NCBI GenBank assembly: GCA_004555425.1
Contig: SFID01000053.1
Coordinates: 1-15,082 of the forward strand
Length of the DNA: 15,082 nucleotides
Reading direction: 5' to 3'
Source of the DNA: Bacteroidales bacterium
GTDB taxonomy: Bacteria; Bacteroidota; Bacteroidia; Bacteroidales; Bacteroidaceae
In this document: positions 1 to 7,845 of the stretch, one piece after another
Position numbering within the stretch: the first letter of the stretch is position 1
Layout of the letters: each line of letters opens with the position of its first letter
The notes under the pieces: generated by a model
Told to the model about the DNA's origin: nothing
Database searches by the model: none
What the model saw: only the letters and a program-made list of their open reading frames with translations
Made by a program: the position numbers and the translations under genes

Positions 1-33
1 ACTATTCGTCCATACATTGCACCTATTATATAT

Positions 34-136
34 GCTTTTGCCCTTGCAGGGCGAAAGCACTGCCCACTGTATTCATCACCCAGGGCGCCGCTTCGCTCTA
101 CCCTGGGCTATGCGCAGGCTCCCCCTGCGGGGCGCA
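34..136. repeat. Three-hairpin REP-like intergenic element
   Basis: Three inverted repeats follow one another. Hairpin A has arms at 34-44 and 48-58 (GCTTTTGCCCT / AGGGCGAAAGC, one G-T pair) around the loop TGC. Hairpin B pairs CCCAGGG (79-85) with CCCTGGG (101-107). Hairpin C pairs TGCGC (111-115) with GCGCA (132-136) and has an inner CCCC-TGC-GGGG core (122-132). No reading frame here looks like a gene. From general knowledge, elements with a CCCAGGG...CCCTGGG centre flanked by CCCT/AGGG hairpins are dispersed in Bacteroidetes and related phyla and resemble REP sequences. Membership of that family is my inference. It could act at the 3' end of a gene lying left of the window. Confidence 0.6.
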
Positions 137-314
137 CAGACGGCATCATTCCACCCATAATTAGCACCCAGCCTATCCATTTTTTCGGGCAACAACGATC
201 TGAGTAGTTACCCTACCTTCCATTGAAACTAATTTATAGCATCTACGTGAATAAATTCCTCGTAGAATAAGTTTCCCACTCCCCCAAAAACGAAAAAAAC
301 GGGGCAGGACTTTA
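137..314. other. Intergenic stretch with no recognisable gene
   Basis: This is AT-rich non-coding sequence between the hairpin element and the tamB promoter. It contains short A-rich runs (about 285-299) and a CCTTCCATT word at 218-226 that is also found in the right arm of the terminator-like hairpin at 11430-11463, but here without its partner arm. I see no coding, tRNA or structured-RNA signal. Confidence 0.5.
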
Positions 315-341
315 TTGTTTTGGGGCGTTTCCGTATATTTG
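315..341 (+). promoter_or_regulatory. Predicted Bacteroidetes-type promoter of tamB
   Basis: TATATTTG at 334-341 is an exact match to the Bacteroidetes -7 consensus TAnnTTTG. A TTG at 315-317 could serve as the -33 element, but the spacing of 16 bp is shorter than usual. The -7 box ends only five bases before the tamB ATG at 347, so transcription would begin at or next to the start codon, giving a leaderless or nearly leaderless mRNA. Start site usage is not proven. Confidence 0.5.
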
Positions 342-346
342 CACAC

Positions 347-3300
347 ATGAAGAAAAAGGTACTGAAGAGATTAGCAGGCTTGGTGGCTTGGCTGGTGGGA
401 TTGCCCATTGGCCTGTTCCTCCTGCTGGCCACACTTCTCTATATTCCCCCCATCCAACAATTTCTGGTGAATCGGGTGGCCGCAGGGCTGTCCGAATCGC
501 TGGGTATGCGCATCACGGTGGAGCGCGTGCGTCTGGCCTTCCCCTTGGACCTCGTGGCCGAGCGCGTGCTGGCCACCGAGCATCAGGACACGTTGCTGGC
601 CGTTCGCTCGCTGCGCCTCAGCATCCCCGTTCGCCCGCTGCTGGAGGGCCGCGCCGATGTGGACGGATTCCGCCTCTTTGAAGCCAAGGTCAACAGTAAG
701 GAACTGTTGCCCGACACCTATGTGCGCGGCACTGTGGGCGAGCTGACGGCTTCGCTGCACGGTGTGGAGTGGCAGCGCGAGCGCATCGTGCTGGACGAGG
801 CGCACCTCTCCCATGCCCATCTGATGGTGGCCCTGAGCGATACGGCGGCGGTTGATACGACGCCCTCGACGGGCAAGTGGCTGATTCGTGCCCGCGAGTT
901 GGAGATTGAGCATAGCGATGTGCAACTGTCGCTGCCCGGCGACTCAATGCGCCTGCGGTTGGCCATGCAGCGGGCCGAACTGGTGGAGGGACATTTCGAC
1001 ACGGGGCGCAACTACTACGCCTTCCGGCGCTTCCTCCTCAAGGAGGGGGCCGTCCGCTACGCCACGCGTGCGCTCGGACAACTGCCGACGAGGGGCAATG
1101 CGGCCTACACCAAGCAAGGTCCCCTCCCCTGGGACACCCTCAAGACGGCGGGCGGACCCATCAACCCCGCGCTGATTGATGCCACGCATATCACCCTGCG
1201 CATTGACACCCTGTCGTATGACGCCTCGGGCACACTGCGCCTCCACCTGGCGGGACTGACGCTGCGCGAACAGTGCGGCCTCTATATCCGCGAGATGCGC
1301 GCGGGCGTATATCTGGACTCCCTGCGCCTGCACCTCGCCAACGCCCACCTGCTCACGCCCCACACCCGCATTGATGCACAGGTGGACCTGCCGTTCAAGG
1401 CGCTGGAAAGCCGCAGCGAAGGGTTGGCCAATGCCGAGATTAACGCCCGTGTGGGCAAGGAGGACATCCGCTGCCTGGCCCGCGGATTTGTGGACCCCGC
1501 ATGGGTGCGCCTGTTGCCCGAAGCGGACCTGACGCTGCAGACTTCGCTGGCGGCCAATATGCACCTTGTTGAACTGAGAAAGTTGGAGGCCAGTTGGCCA
1601 GGCATCCTTGCGGTAGAGGCCTACGGGTCGGTGCAGGAGCCGATGGACGAGAGCCGCAGCGGCCAACTGGTATATGATGTGCACGTGGACCGCTTTGCTC
1701 CCCTGCGCGGATTCTTGCCCAAGGACGTGGCAGCCATGGTGGATGTGCCCCGCAGCACGAATCTGCGCGGCAAGGTAAATTTCAACGGCGACGACATTCG
1801 CCTGCAAACCCTCGCCACCGCCCTCAGGGGACAACTGCAACTGCGCGCCCAGGTAGGCCTCAGGAGCGAGCAGTACGCCGTTGACCTTGAGAGCAAGGGC
1901 TTCCCCATTGGCAGTTTCCTGCCCACGATGGGGCTGGGACCGCTCACAGCACAGATTCAGGCCAACGGGCGCGGCTTCAACCCCCTCCAGAAGTCGGCGC
2001 GCCTCCAAGCCGATGCCAACGTGCGCACCCTGAGCTATACCAACTGGCAACTTGGGGGCATTGACCTGCAAGCACGGATGGCAGGCGGCGTGCTCGAAGC
2101 CTCGCTCAATGCCGCCAACGACATCGTGAGAGGCAAGACAACGCTCACGGCATCGCTCGGCCCGCAGATTCGCCTCCAGATGGACGGCAGTTTCGAGCAG
2201 ATTGACCTCCAGCGCCTCGGTGGACTGAAGGACACGCTCCTGCTGGGGGCCGACCTCCACGTGGATGCCTATACGGACAAGGCCCTGACGGACTATGGCG
2301 TGCGGGCGGGCTTGGAGCACATCTTCTTCCTGACCAAGGACCGCGGCATTCCCGCCAAGGACATCCTGCTGGACTTTGCCACCAACCGCGATACGACCAC
2401 GCTGCTGGCTTCGGCAGGCGACCTGTACATTGACATGGCCGCCCAAGGCAACCTTGAAAAACTCATGAATGCGGCCAACCGATTGAGCGAGACGCTCACC
2501 GCACAAATCAACCGAAAGAGCATTGACACAGAAGAACTGAAAGCGCACCTGCCCGTCGTGCAACTGAACATGAACGTGGGCAAGGGCAACCCCGTGAGCA
2601 ATCTCATGAAATATATGGGCTACACCTTCGGCACACTGCACGCCGACATTGCCACCGACCCCACGATGGGCCTCAACGGCATACTGCGCGTGGGAGCCCT
2701 GCGCAATCAGAGCCTGCTGCTCGACACCATCGACGTGGTGGTGCGACAGGACACAACGGGCCTCGTCGTGGACGGCCGCGTGAAGAACTACTCCAAGCGC
2801 AACCCGACAAAGTTTGAAGCCCTGCTCAACGGCTACGTCACACGCGAGGATGCAAGCGTGGGATTCAAATTTCTCGACAACGAAGGCGACACGGGCGTGG
2901 ACGTAGGCGTGAAGGCCGAACTGCTCCCCAACGGCGTCGGTTTCCAACTCTTCCCCGAGCGCCCCATCCTGGCGTACCGCAACTTCCGCATCAACGGCGA
3001 CAACTACCTGTACCTAGGCCGCGACCGCACCATTACGGCCGACATTGACCTGGTGGCGGACGATGGTACGGCCCTCTCCCTCTACAGCCAACCCGACTCC
3101 ACAGCCAACGATATTACGCTGAGTATGCAGCATGTCAACCTGGGCGAACTGAGCAACGTGATGCCCTATCTGCCACAGCTGAGCGGCAAACTGGGCGGCG
3201 ACATCCACCTCATTGACGACCACGAATCGCTCAAGGCAATGGCCTCCATCCAAGCGCAAGGACTGACCTACGAAGGGGCCGAACTGGGCAATATCGGCCT

Positions 3301-4993
3301 GGAAGCCATCTACCTGCCCAAGGAGGGCGGCGAGCACCACTTTGATGCCTTCGTCTCGTCGGACGAGGCGGAGGTTATGTCCGTGGGCGGCATCTACTAC
3401 GACCGCGACGAGGGATATTTTGACGGCAACGCGGAGTTGCTGGATTTCCCCCTACGGATGCTCAACGGTTTCCTCGCCGGCACAGACATGGCAATGGACG
3501 GACGGGCGCTGGGCAGCCTGACGGTGAAGGGCCCCTTGTCGAAACCAAAACTGGGCGGCGAACTCAGTTTTGACAGTGCGCACTTCTTCTCCCCTGTCTA
3601 TGGCTTCAACTTCAACCTCGACCCGCAGCCCGTACGGATTGACGAGGGCAAGATGCAACTTGAGGACTTCCGCCTCACGTCAAGCCAGAGCAAAAATCCG
3701 CTGCTTATCAACGGCACACTCAACATGGCCGACCTGAGCAACATCAGCATGAATTTCAACATGAAGGCCCGCAACTTCGAACTCATCAATGCCAAGCGTT
3801 CGCAGCAATCCCTGGTATATGGAAAGGTGTATGCCGACTTCCAAGGACAGGTGCGCGGCAACCTCAACCAGATGATTGTGCGCGGCAGCCTTGATGTGCT
3901 CGACCGCACGAACATGACGTACATCTTGAAGGACTCGCCCCTGACTGTGGAGGACCGTCTGAGCGACTTGGTGCAGTTTGTGGACTTCACCGATACAATT
4001 CCCCAAGAGGAGGAAATCGTCATGCCGAGCACCATCGACCTCACACTGGGCATTTCGGTCAGCGATGCCGCCCGCTTCCATTGCAACCTGAGCGAGGACG
4101 GCAATAATTACGTGGACCTTGAAGGCGGCGGCAACCTCACGATGCGTATGACCGAACAGGGCGACCTGCGACTGACGGGCCGCTTCACAATGGAGCAAGG
4201 CGAAATGAAATACTCCCTGCCCATCATCCCGCTCAAGACCTTCAAAATCCAACAAGGCAGCTACGTGGAATTTACGGGCGACATCCTCAACCCAACCCTC
4301 AACCTCGCCGCCACCGAACGCGTCAAGGCCACCGTCACCGAGAATGACCAACCGCGCTCCGTGGCCTTCGATGTGGGCGTGGACATCTCGGGCTCGCTCG
4401 AAAAGATGGGCCTTGAATTTACTATCGAAGCCCCCGAAGACCTAGCGATGCAAAACAAACTGACGAGCATGACCATCGACCAGCGCGGCAAATCGGCCGT
4501 GGCAATGCTGGCAACGGGAATGTTCCTGGACGACGAAAGCCTCACGTCGGGCGGCAACGGATTCAAAGCCAGCAATGCCCTCACGGCCTTCCTCCAAAGC
4601 GAAATCCAGAATATTGCGGGCAACGCGCTCAAAAGCATCGACCTGAGCATCGGCATGGAAAACGGCACAAGCAGCACGGGATCCACAACAACGGACTACT
4701 CCTTCCAATTTGCCAAACGCTTCTACAACAACCGCATCAGCGTCATCGTGGGCGGCAAGGTGAGCACGGGGGCGGACGCAACCAACTCGGCAGAATCGTT
4801 CATTGACAACGTGACGGTGGAATACCGCCTCGACAAGAGCGCCACACGCTATGTCCGCGCCTTCTACGACCGCGGCACGCAGGATCCCTTCGAAGGACAA
4901 CTTATGAAGACGGGTGCGGGCCTCGTTCTCCGCAGAAAGACCGACCGCCTCGGCGAACTCTTCATCTTCCGCACTAATCGGAAGAAGCACTAG
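347..4993 (+). CDS. tamB: Translocation and assembly module protein TamB (DUF490/TamB_C family)
   Basis: This is a 1548-residue protein of the TamB family, anchored in the inner membrane and spanning the periplasm as a long beta-rich groove. It works with an Omp85 partner in outer-membrane protein assembly and perhaps lipid transport. A positively charged start (MKKKVLKR) is followed by one membrane segment at about residues 10-35. The middle is repetitive, beta-strand-like and AsmA-like. The C-terminal third (about 1100-1540) carries the TamB_C hallmarks, for example VEFTGDILNPTLNL near residue 1305 and FLQSEIQNIAGNALKS further on. The ATG at 347 is chosen because it puts the charged residues directly before the membrane segment; an upstream TTG at 320 lies inside the promoter. 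Its length is within the large Bacteroidetes range and longer than E. coli TamB (about 1260). The Omp85 partner follows at 5320. The stop codon lies in the loop of a perfect 9-bp hairpin (4980-5002). The family call is firm. Confidence 0.92.
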   Translation: MKKKVLKRLAGLVAWLVGLPIGLFLLLATLLYIPPIQQFLVNRVAAGLSESLGMRITVERVRLAFPLDLVAERVLATEHQDTLLAVRSLRLSIPVRPLLEGRADVDGFRLFEAKVNSKELLPDTYVRGTVGELTASLHGVEWQRERIVLDEAHLSHAHLMVALSDTAAVDTTPSTGKWLIRARELEIEHSDVQLSLPGDSMRLRLAMQRAELVEGHFDTGRNYYAFRRFLLKEGAVRYATRALGQLPTRGNAAYTKQGPLPWDTLKTAGGPINPALIDATHITLRIDTLSYDASGTLRLHLAGLTLREQCGLYIREMRAGVYLDSLRLHLANAHLLTPHTRIDAQVDLPFKALESRSEGLANAEINARVGKEDIRCLARGFVDPAWVRLLPEADLTLQTSLAANMHLVELRKLEASWPGILAVEAYGSVQEPMDESRSGQLVYDVHVDRFAPLRGFLPKDVAAMVDVPRSTNLRGKVNFNGDDIRLQTLATALRGQLQLRAQVGLRSEQYAVDLESKGFPIGSFLPTMGLGPLTAQIQANGRGFNPLQKSARLQADANVRTLSYTNWQLGGIDLQARMAGGVLEASLNAANDIVRGKTTLTASLGPQIRLQMDGSFEQIDLQRLGGLKDTLLLGADLHVDAYTDKALTDYGVRAGLEHIFFLTKDRGIPAKDILLDFATNRDTTTLLASAGDLYIDMAAQGNLEKLMNAANRLSETLTAQINRKSIDTEELKAHLPVVQLNMNVGKGNPVSNLMKYMGYTFGTLHADIATDPTMGLNGILRVGALRNQSLLLDTIDVVVRQDTTGLVVDGRVKNYSKRNPTKFEALLNGYVTREDASVGFKFLDNEGDTGVDVGVKAELLPNGVGFQLFPERPILAYRNFRINGDNYLYLGRDRTITADIDLVADDGTALSLYSQPDSTANDITLSMQHVNLGELSNVMPYLPQLSGKLGGDIHLIDDHESLKAMASIQAQGLTYEGAELGNIGLEAIYLPKEGGEHHFDAFVSSDEAEVMSVGGIYYDRDEGYFDGNAELLDFPLRMLNGFLAGTDMAMDGRALGSLTVKGPLSKPKLGGELSFDSAHFFSPVYGFNFNLDPQPVRIDEGKMQLEDFRLTSSQSKNPLLINGTLNMADLSNISMNFNMKARNFELINAKRSQQSLVYGKVYADFQGQVRGNLNQMIVRGSLDVLDRTNMTYILKDSPLTVEDRLSDLVQFVDFTDTIPQEEEIVMPSTIDLTLGISVSDAARFHCNLSEDGNNYVDLEGGGNLTMRMTEQGDLRLTGRFTMEQGEMKYSLPIIPLKTFKIQQGSYVEFTGDILNPTLNLAATERVKATVTENDQPRSVAFDVGVDISGSLEKMGLEFTIEAPEDLAMQNKLTSMTIDQRGKSAVAMLATGMFLDDESLTSGGNGFKASNALTAFLQSEIQNIAGNALKSIDLSIGMENGTSSTGSTTTDYSFQFAKRFYNNRISVIVGGKVSTGADATNSAESFIDNVTVEYRLDKSATRYVRAFYDRGTQDPFEGQLMKTGAGLVLRRKTDRLGELFIFRTNRKKH

Positions 4994-5136
4994 GCTTCTT
5001 CCTTGGTCGCTGCGCGACCTAGTTTCAGCGGTCGCTTTGCGACCTAGTTTCAGCGGAAGCCTGCGGCTTCCTAGTTTCAGGGAATCCCTTCGGGCTTCCT
5101 GTTTCAACGCAGCCTGCGGCTGCTAGCTCGATAGTC
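4980..5136 (+). repeat. Array of six short hairpins downstream of tamB
   Basis: Six consecutive inverted repeats, five of them with three-base loops. In order: GGAAGAAGC/GCTTCTTCC (4980-5002, loop ACTAG holding the tamB stop); GGTCGC-TGC-GCGACC (5005-5019); GGTCGC-TTT-GCGACC (5030-5044); GGAAGCC-TGC-GGCTTCC (5055-5071); GGAATCCC-TTC-GGGCTTCC (5081-5099, one internal mismatch); GCAGCC-TGC-GGCTGC (5109-5123). The spacers are TAGTTTCAGC twice, TAGTTTCAG, then TGTTTCAA. The unit length is 25-28 bp. The last unit ends in TAGCTCGATAGTC. The arms differ between units while the architecture and spacer are kept, so this is not a simple tandem repeat. It is not CRISPR: the repeats are too short and there are no unique spacers. 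It could be a REP/BIME-like mRNA 3'-end stabiliser or a set of termination or pausing hairpins between tamB and tamL. Confidence 0.85.
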
Positions 5137-5178
5137 CTTAAACAATTAAGGATTTAGGAATTAGGAATTAGGAATTGC
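5135..5178. repeat. AT-rich hairpin plus AGGAATT heptamers (left half of an inverted pair)
   Basis: TCCTTAA (5135-5141) pairs with TTAAGGA (5146-5152) around ACAA. From 5144 the sequence falls into 7-base steps (AATTAAG, GATTTAG, GAATTAG, GAATTAG, GAATTGC). These are the reverse complement of the CCTAATT heptamers at 5261-5316, so the two blocks could pair to form a long stem across about 80 bp of C- and T-rich sequence (5179-5260). That intervening stretch has degenerate AATCCTCTCC repeats and no gene. Confidence 0.7.
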
Positions 5179-5260
5179 CTTTCAATGAGGATGAACTCCA
5201 AAAATCCTATCCAATTCCCATCTCCAATCCTCTAAAAATCCTCTCCAATCCTCTCCAATT

Positions 5261-5316
5261 CCTAATTCCTAATTCCTAATTCCTAACTCCTAATTCCTAA
5301 TTCCTAATTCCTAACT
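5261..5316. repeat. Eight CCTAATT/CCTAACT heptamers, organised as two 28-bp units
   Basis: Eight perfect 7-bp steps run without interruption. Units 1-3 and 5-7 are CCTAATT, and units 4 and 8 are CCTAACT, so the array is also two tandem 28-bp higher-order repeats. The next heptamer position reads CCTTTGA (5317-5323) and contains the TTG start codon of tamL. I found no promoter box in this gap. The array probably changes length by replication slippage. Confidence 0.85.
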
Positions 5317-5319
5317 CCT

Positions 5320-7815
5320 TTGAAATTCCTATCTATATATATATGCTCTCTGCTCATCCTCCTGGCGAGTTGCTCCACAACCGAGCACCTGCCGGAAGGA
5401 GAAACCCTCTATGTGGGCATTGACAAAATCAGCTATTCCGATGCGCCGCAGAAAAAGAAGAAGGCCAAGAACGATTCTACGGGTGTCATCACCAGCATAG
5501 GCAATGCCGTCATCGCCATCGACAAGGCCCTCGAGGGCAAGGCTTCGCTGGACGAAACCACCGAGGAACTGAAACAGCCCATGGCCAAACTGACACGCGA
5601 AGAACAGCGCGCGCTGGACGATATGGAGCGCGAGGAACAAAAGAACTTCGCATCCACTCAGACGGAGGTGGAAGCCGTTCTGGCCTACGCACCCAACAAC
5701 TCCCTCTTCGGCTCATCCTATCACCGCATCCCCTTCCCCGTGGGCCTCTGGTTCTACAACGGATTCGTGGATAGCAAAACCAAAATGGGCAAATGGATAT
5801 ACCGCACCTTTGCCGCCACACCCGTTTGCATCAGCAACGTATCGCCCGAAACCCGCGCCCGCGTGGCCACCAACACGCTCCACAACTTCGGCTACTTCCG
5901 CGGCCGCGTGGACTACACGCTCCTGCCCCAGAAAGACCCGCGCAAGGCCAAAATTGGCTACCAAGTCGTGACGGGACCGCTCTCCCGCTTTGACAGCATC
6001 GAGTACCGCGGCTTCACGCCCTTCATGGACAGCCTGCTCTGCGCCACCAGCCGCCTCTCCGCGCTCAAGCGGGGCGAAGCCTTCAGCGTGCTCAACCTCA
6101 GCGAGGAGCAAACGCGCATCAGCAACCTCTTCCGCGAGAACGGTTTCTACTACTATTCGCCCGAAGTGGTCACCTATCGCGCCGATACGATCCAGCGCCG
6201 CGGCTATGTGCAGCTGCGCGTGCAGCCCGACGAGAATGCGCACGAACGCGTGCGCCACCCTTGGTACATCGGCCATACCTACGTCAGCGTGCGCAAGAAC
6301 AACGATGCCACCGCCGAGGGCAACGTCCTCGACAATACCATCCGCCGCCGCAACTACACCTACACCTTCAGCGGCGAGAAGATTCCCCTGCGCACCTACG
6401 TATGGCGCAGTACCATCAACCACCGCAAGGGCGAGCTCTACCGCCTCAGCCGCCAACAGTCCACGCTCGAAAAACTGGGCGCACTCGGCGTATTCAGCCA
6501 AATGGACGTGCGCTATGTGCCGCGCGATACCACCGAAACCTGCGACACGCTCGACATCTACGTTTCGGCCACAATGGACAAACTCTACGACAGTTCGTTT
6601 GAGGTGAACGCCGCCTTCAAGAGCAACCAGCAGGTAGGCCCTGGCGTGCAGTTCGGACTGGCCAAGCGCAACGCCTTCCGCGGTGGCGAGCGCATCTCGT
6701 TTGACATCTTCGGCTCCTACGAATGGCAAACGGGCATGGGCAACCAGGGCGGACGGCTGCTCAACTCCTACGAGATTGGCACGAAGTTGGCCTTCGACTT
6801 CCCGCGCTTCATCTTCCCCGGCATCCATCGTCGCCGCCTCCGCTTCCCCTCTTCGACCACCTTCGCGCTGGATGCTGACTGGCGAAACCGCTCGGGCTTC
6901 TTCAATATGGTCAATATGGGTATCAGCGCCACCTACAAATGGCAGCGGCGCGCCTCCCAGCACCACGAACTCACCCTCCTGAGCCTCGAATACGACAAGA
7001 TGCTCAGCACCACCACGCAGTTCGACTCCATCATGCAGGCCAACCCAGCCCTCCACGTGTCTATGCGCGACCAGTTTGTGCCCTCCTTCTGTTACACCTA
7101 TACCTACGCTTCGTCGCCGCGCCACCGCAATCCCGTCTGGCTGCAGTTCAGCCTCAAGGAGGCAGGCAATATCACCTCAGCCATCTACGCCGCCTGCGGC
7201 CAGCCCTTCGGCAAACAGGACAAAAACCTCTTCGGCAATCCCTTCGCACAATACGTCAAGGCCACAGCCGAATACCACGAAACGATACGCCTCGGCAGTT
7301 CGCCGCTCAAGTTGGCCGGCCGCCTCTTCGCAGGTGCCATCTACAGCTACGGCAACTCCCTGCGCGCCCCCTATGCCGACCAGTTCTACGTGGGCGGAGC
7401 CAACAGCGTGCGCGGCTTCACCGTGCGCACCATCGGCCCGGGCCGTTACAAGTCGCCCGACAGCAAATATGCCTACATCGACCAGACAGGCGACGTCAAA
7501 CTGGAGGCAAATCTCGAACTGCGCGCCCCCATCTTCGGCGACCTCGGTGCAGCCGTATTCCTTGATGCGGGCAACGTGTGGCTCCTCCGCGGCGATCCCG
7601 CACGCCCTGGCTCGAAATTCACGCTCAACAACCTGCGCGAATTTGCCGTCGGCACGGGTCTGGGCATCCGCTACGACCTGAGCTTCCTCGTCCTCCGCTT
7701 CGATGTCGGCGTAGCCCTTCACGCGCCCTACGAAACGGGCAAGAGCGGCTGGTACAACATCCCGAAATTCAGCAAAGGCTTGGCCTACCATTTCGCCATT
7801 GGCTATCCTTTCTAA
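5320..7815 (+). CDS. tamL: Outer-membrane Omp85-family lipoprotein TamL (BamA/TamA-like)
   Basis: An 831-residue member of the Omp85 superfamily, in the lipoprotein form that Bacteroidetes use in place of TamA. The signal peptide MKFLSIYICSLLILLAS is followed by a lipobox LASC with Cys18 as the lipidation site; no S/K-acidic lipoprotein export signal follows it. A charged linker (about residues 45-115) leads to periplasmic POTRA-like segments (about 130-470) and a C-terminal 16-strand-type barrel (about 480-831). VRGF at 697-700 is the conserved Omp85 loop-6 motif, and the protein ends in Phe as outer-membrane barrels usually do. The start must be TTG at 5320: a stop (TAA) lies in frame at 5305, no in-frame ATG precedes the signal peptide, and the nearby ATG at 5343 is out of frame. 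It follows tamB and precedes a symporter by 30 bp. A short (TA)5 run (5334-5343) lies inside the signal peptide coding region. The family call is firm. Confidence 0.88.
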   Translation: MKFLSIYICSLLILLASCSTTEHLPEGETLYVGIDKISYSDAPQKKKKAKNDSTGVITSIGNAVIAIDKALEGKASLDETTEELKQPMAKLTREEQRALDDMEREEQKNFASTQTEVEAVLAYAPNNSLFGSSYHRIPFPVGLWFYNGFVDSKTKMGKWIYRTFAATPVCISNVSPETRARVATNTLHNFGYFRGRVDYTLLPQKDPRKAKIGYQVVTGPLSRFDSIEYRGFTPFMDSLLCATSRLSALKRGEAFSVLNLSEEQTRISNLFRENGFYYYSPEVVTYRADTIQRRGYVQLRVQPDENAHERVRHPWYIGHTYVSVRKNNDATAEGNVLDNTIRRRNYTYTFSGEKIPLRTYVWRSTINHRKGELYRLSRQQSTLEKLGALGVFSQMDVRYVPRDTTETCDTLDIYVSATMDKLYDSSFEVNAAFKSNQQVGPGVQFGLAKRNAFRGGERISFDIFGSYEWQTGMGNQGGRLLNSYEIGTKLAFDFPRFIFPGIHRRRLRFPSSTTFALDADWRNRSGFFNMVNMGISATYKWQRRASQHHELTLLSLEYDKMLSTTTQFDSIMQANPALHVSMRDQFVPSFCYTYTYASSPRHRNPVWLQFSLKEAGNITSAIYAACGQPFGKQDKNLFGNPFAQYVKATAEYHETIRLGSSPLKLAGRLFAGAIYSYGNSLRAPYADQFYVGGANSVRGFTVRTIGPGRYKSPDSKYAYIDQTGDVKLEANLELRAPIFGDLGAAVFLDAGNVWLLRGDPARPGSKFTLNNLREFAVGTGLGIRYDLSFLVLRFDVGVALHAPYETGKSGWYNIPKFSKGLAYHFAIGYPF

Positions 7816-7845
7816 GGAATCTCATCAAACTCCCACTCCATCCCC

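Noticed and set aside
320..346. Upstream TTG start for tamB adding nine residues
   Set aside because: The codon lies inside the predicted promoter. The ATG at 347 gives a standard charged start before the membrane segment.
944..2947. A 667-codon open frame antisense to tamB
   Set aside because: It lies entirely opposite a well-supported gene, has low-complexity His/Val/Gln/Ala-rich composition and no family motif. It is a shadow of GC-rich codons.
4914..5126. A 70-codon frame running from the tamB end through the hairpin array
   Set aside because: It is out of frame with tamB, Ser/Arg-rich and made of repeat sequence.
4980..5136. CRISPR array
   Set aside because: The units are 25-28 bp with variable stems and only a 9-10 base constant spacer. 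There are no repeats of CRISPR length, no unique spacers and no cas genes.
5713..7125. A 470-codon open frame antisense to tamL
   Set aside because: The composition is Val/Ala/Glu/His-rich without domain motifs, and the opposite strand has a clear Omp85 protein.
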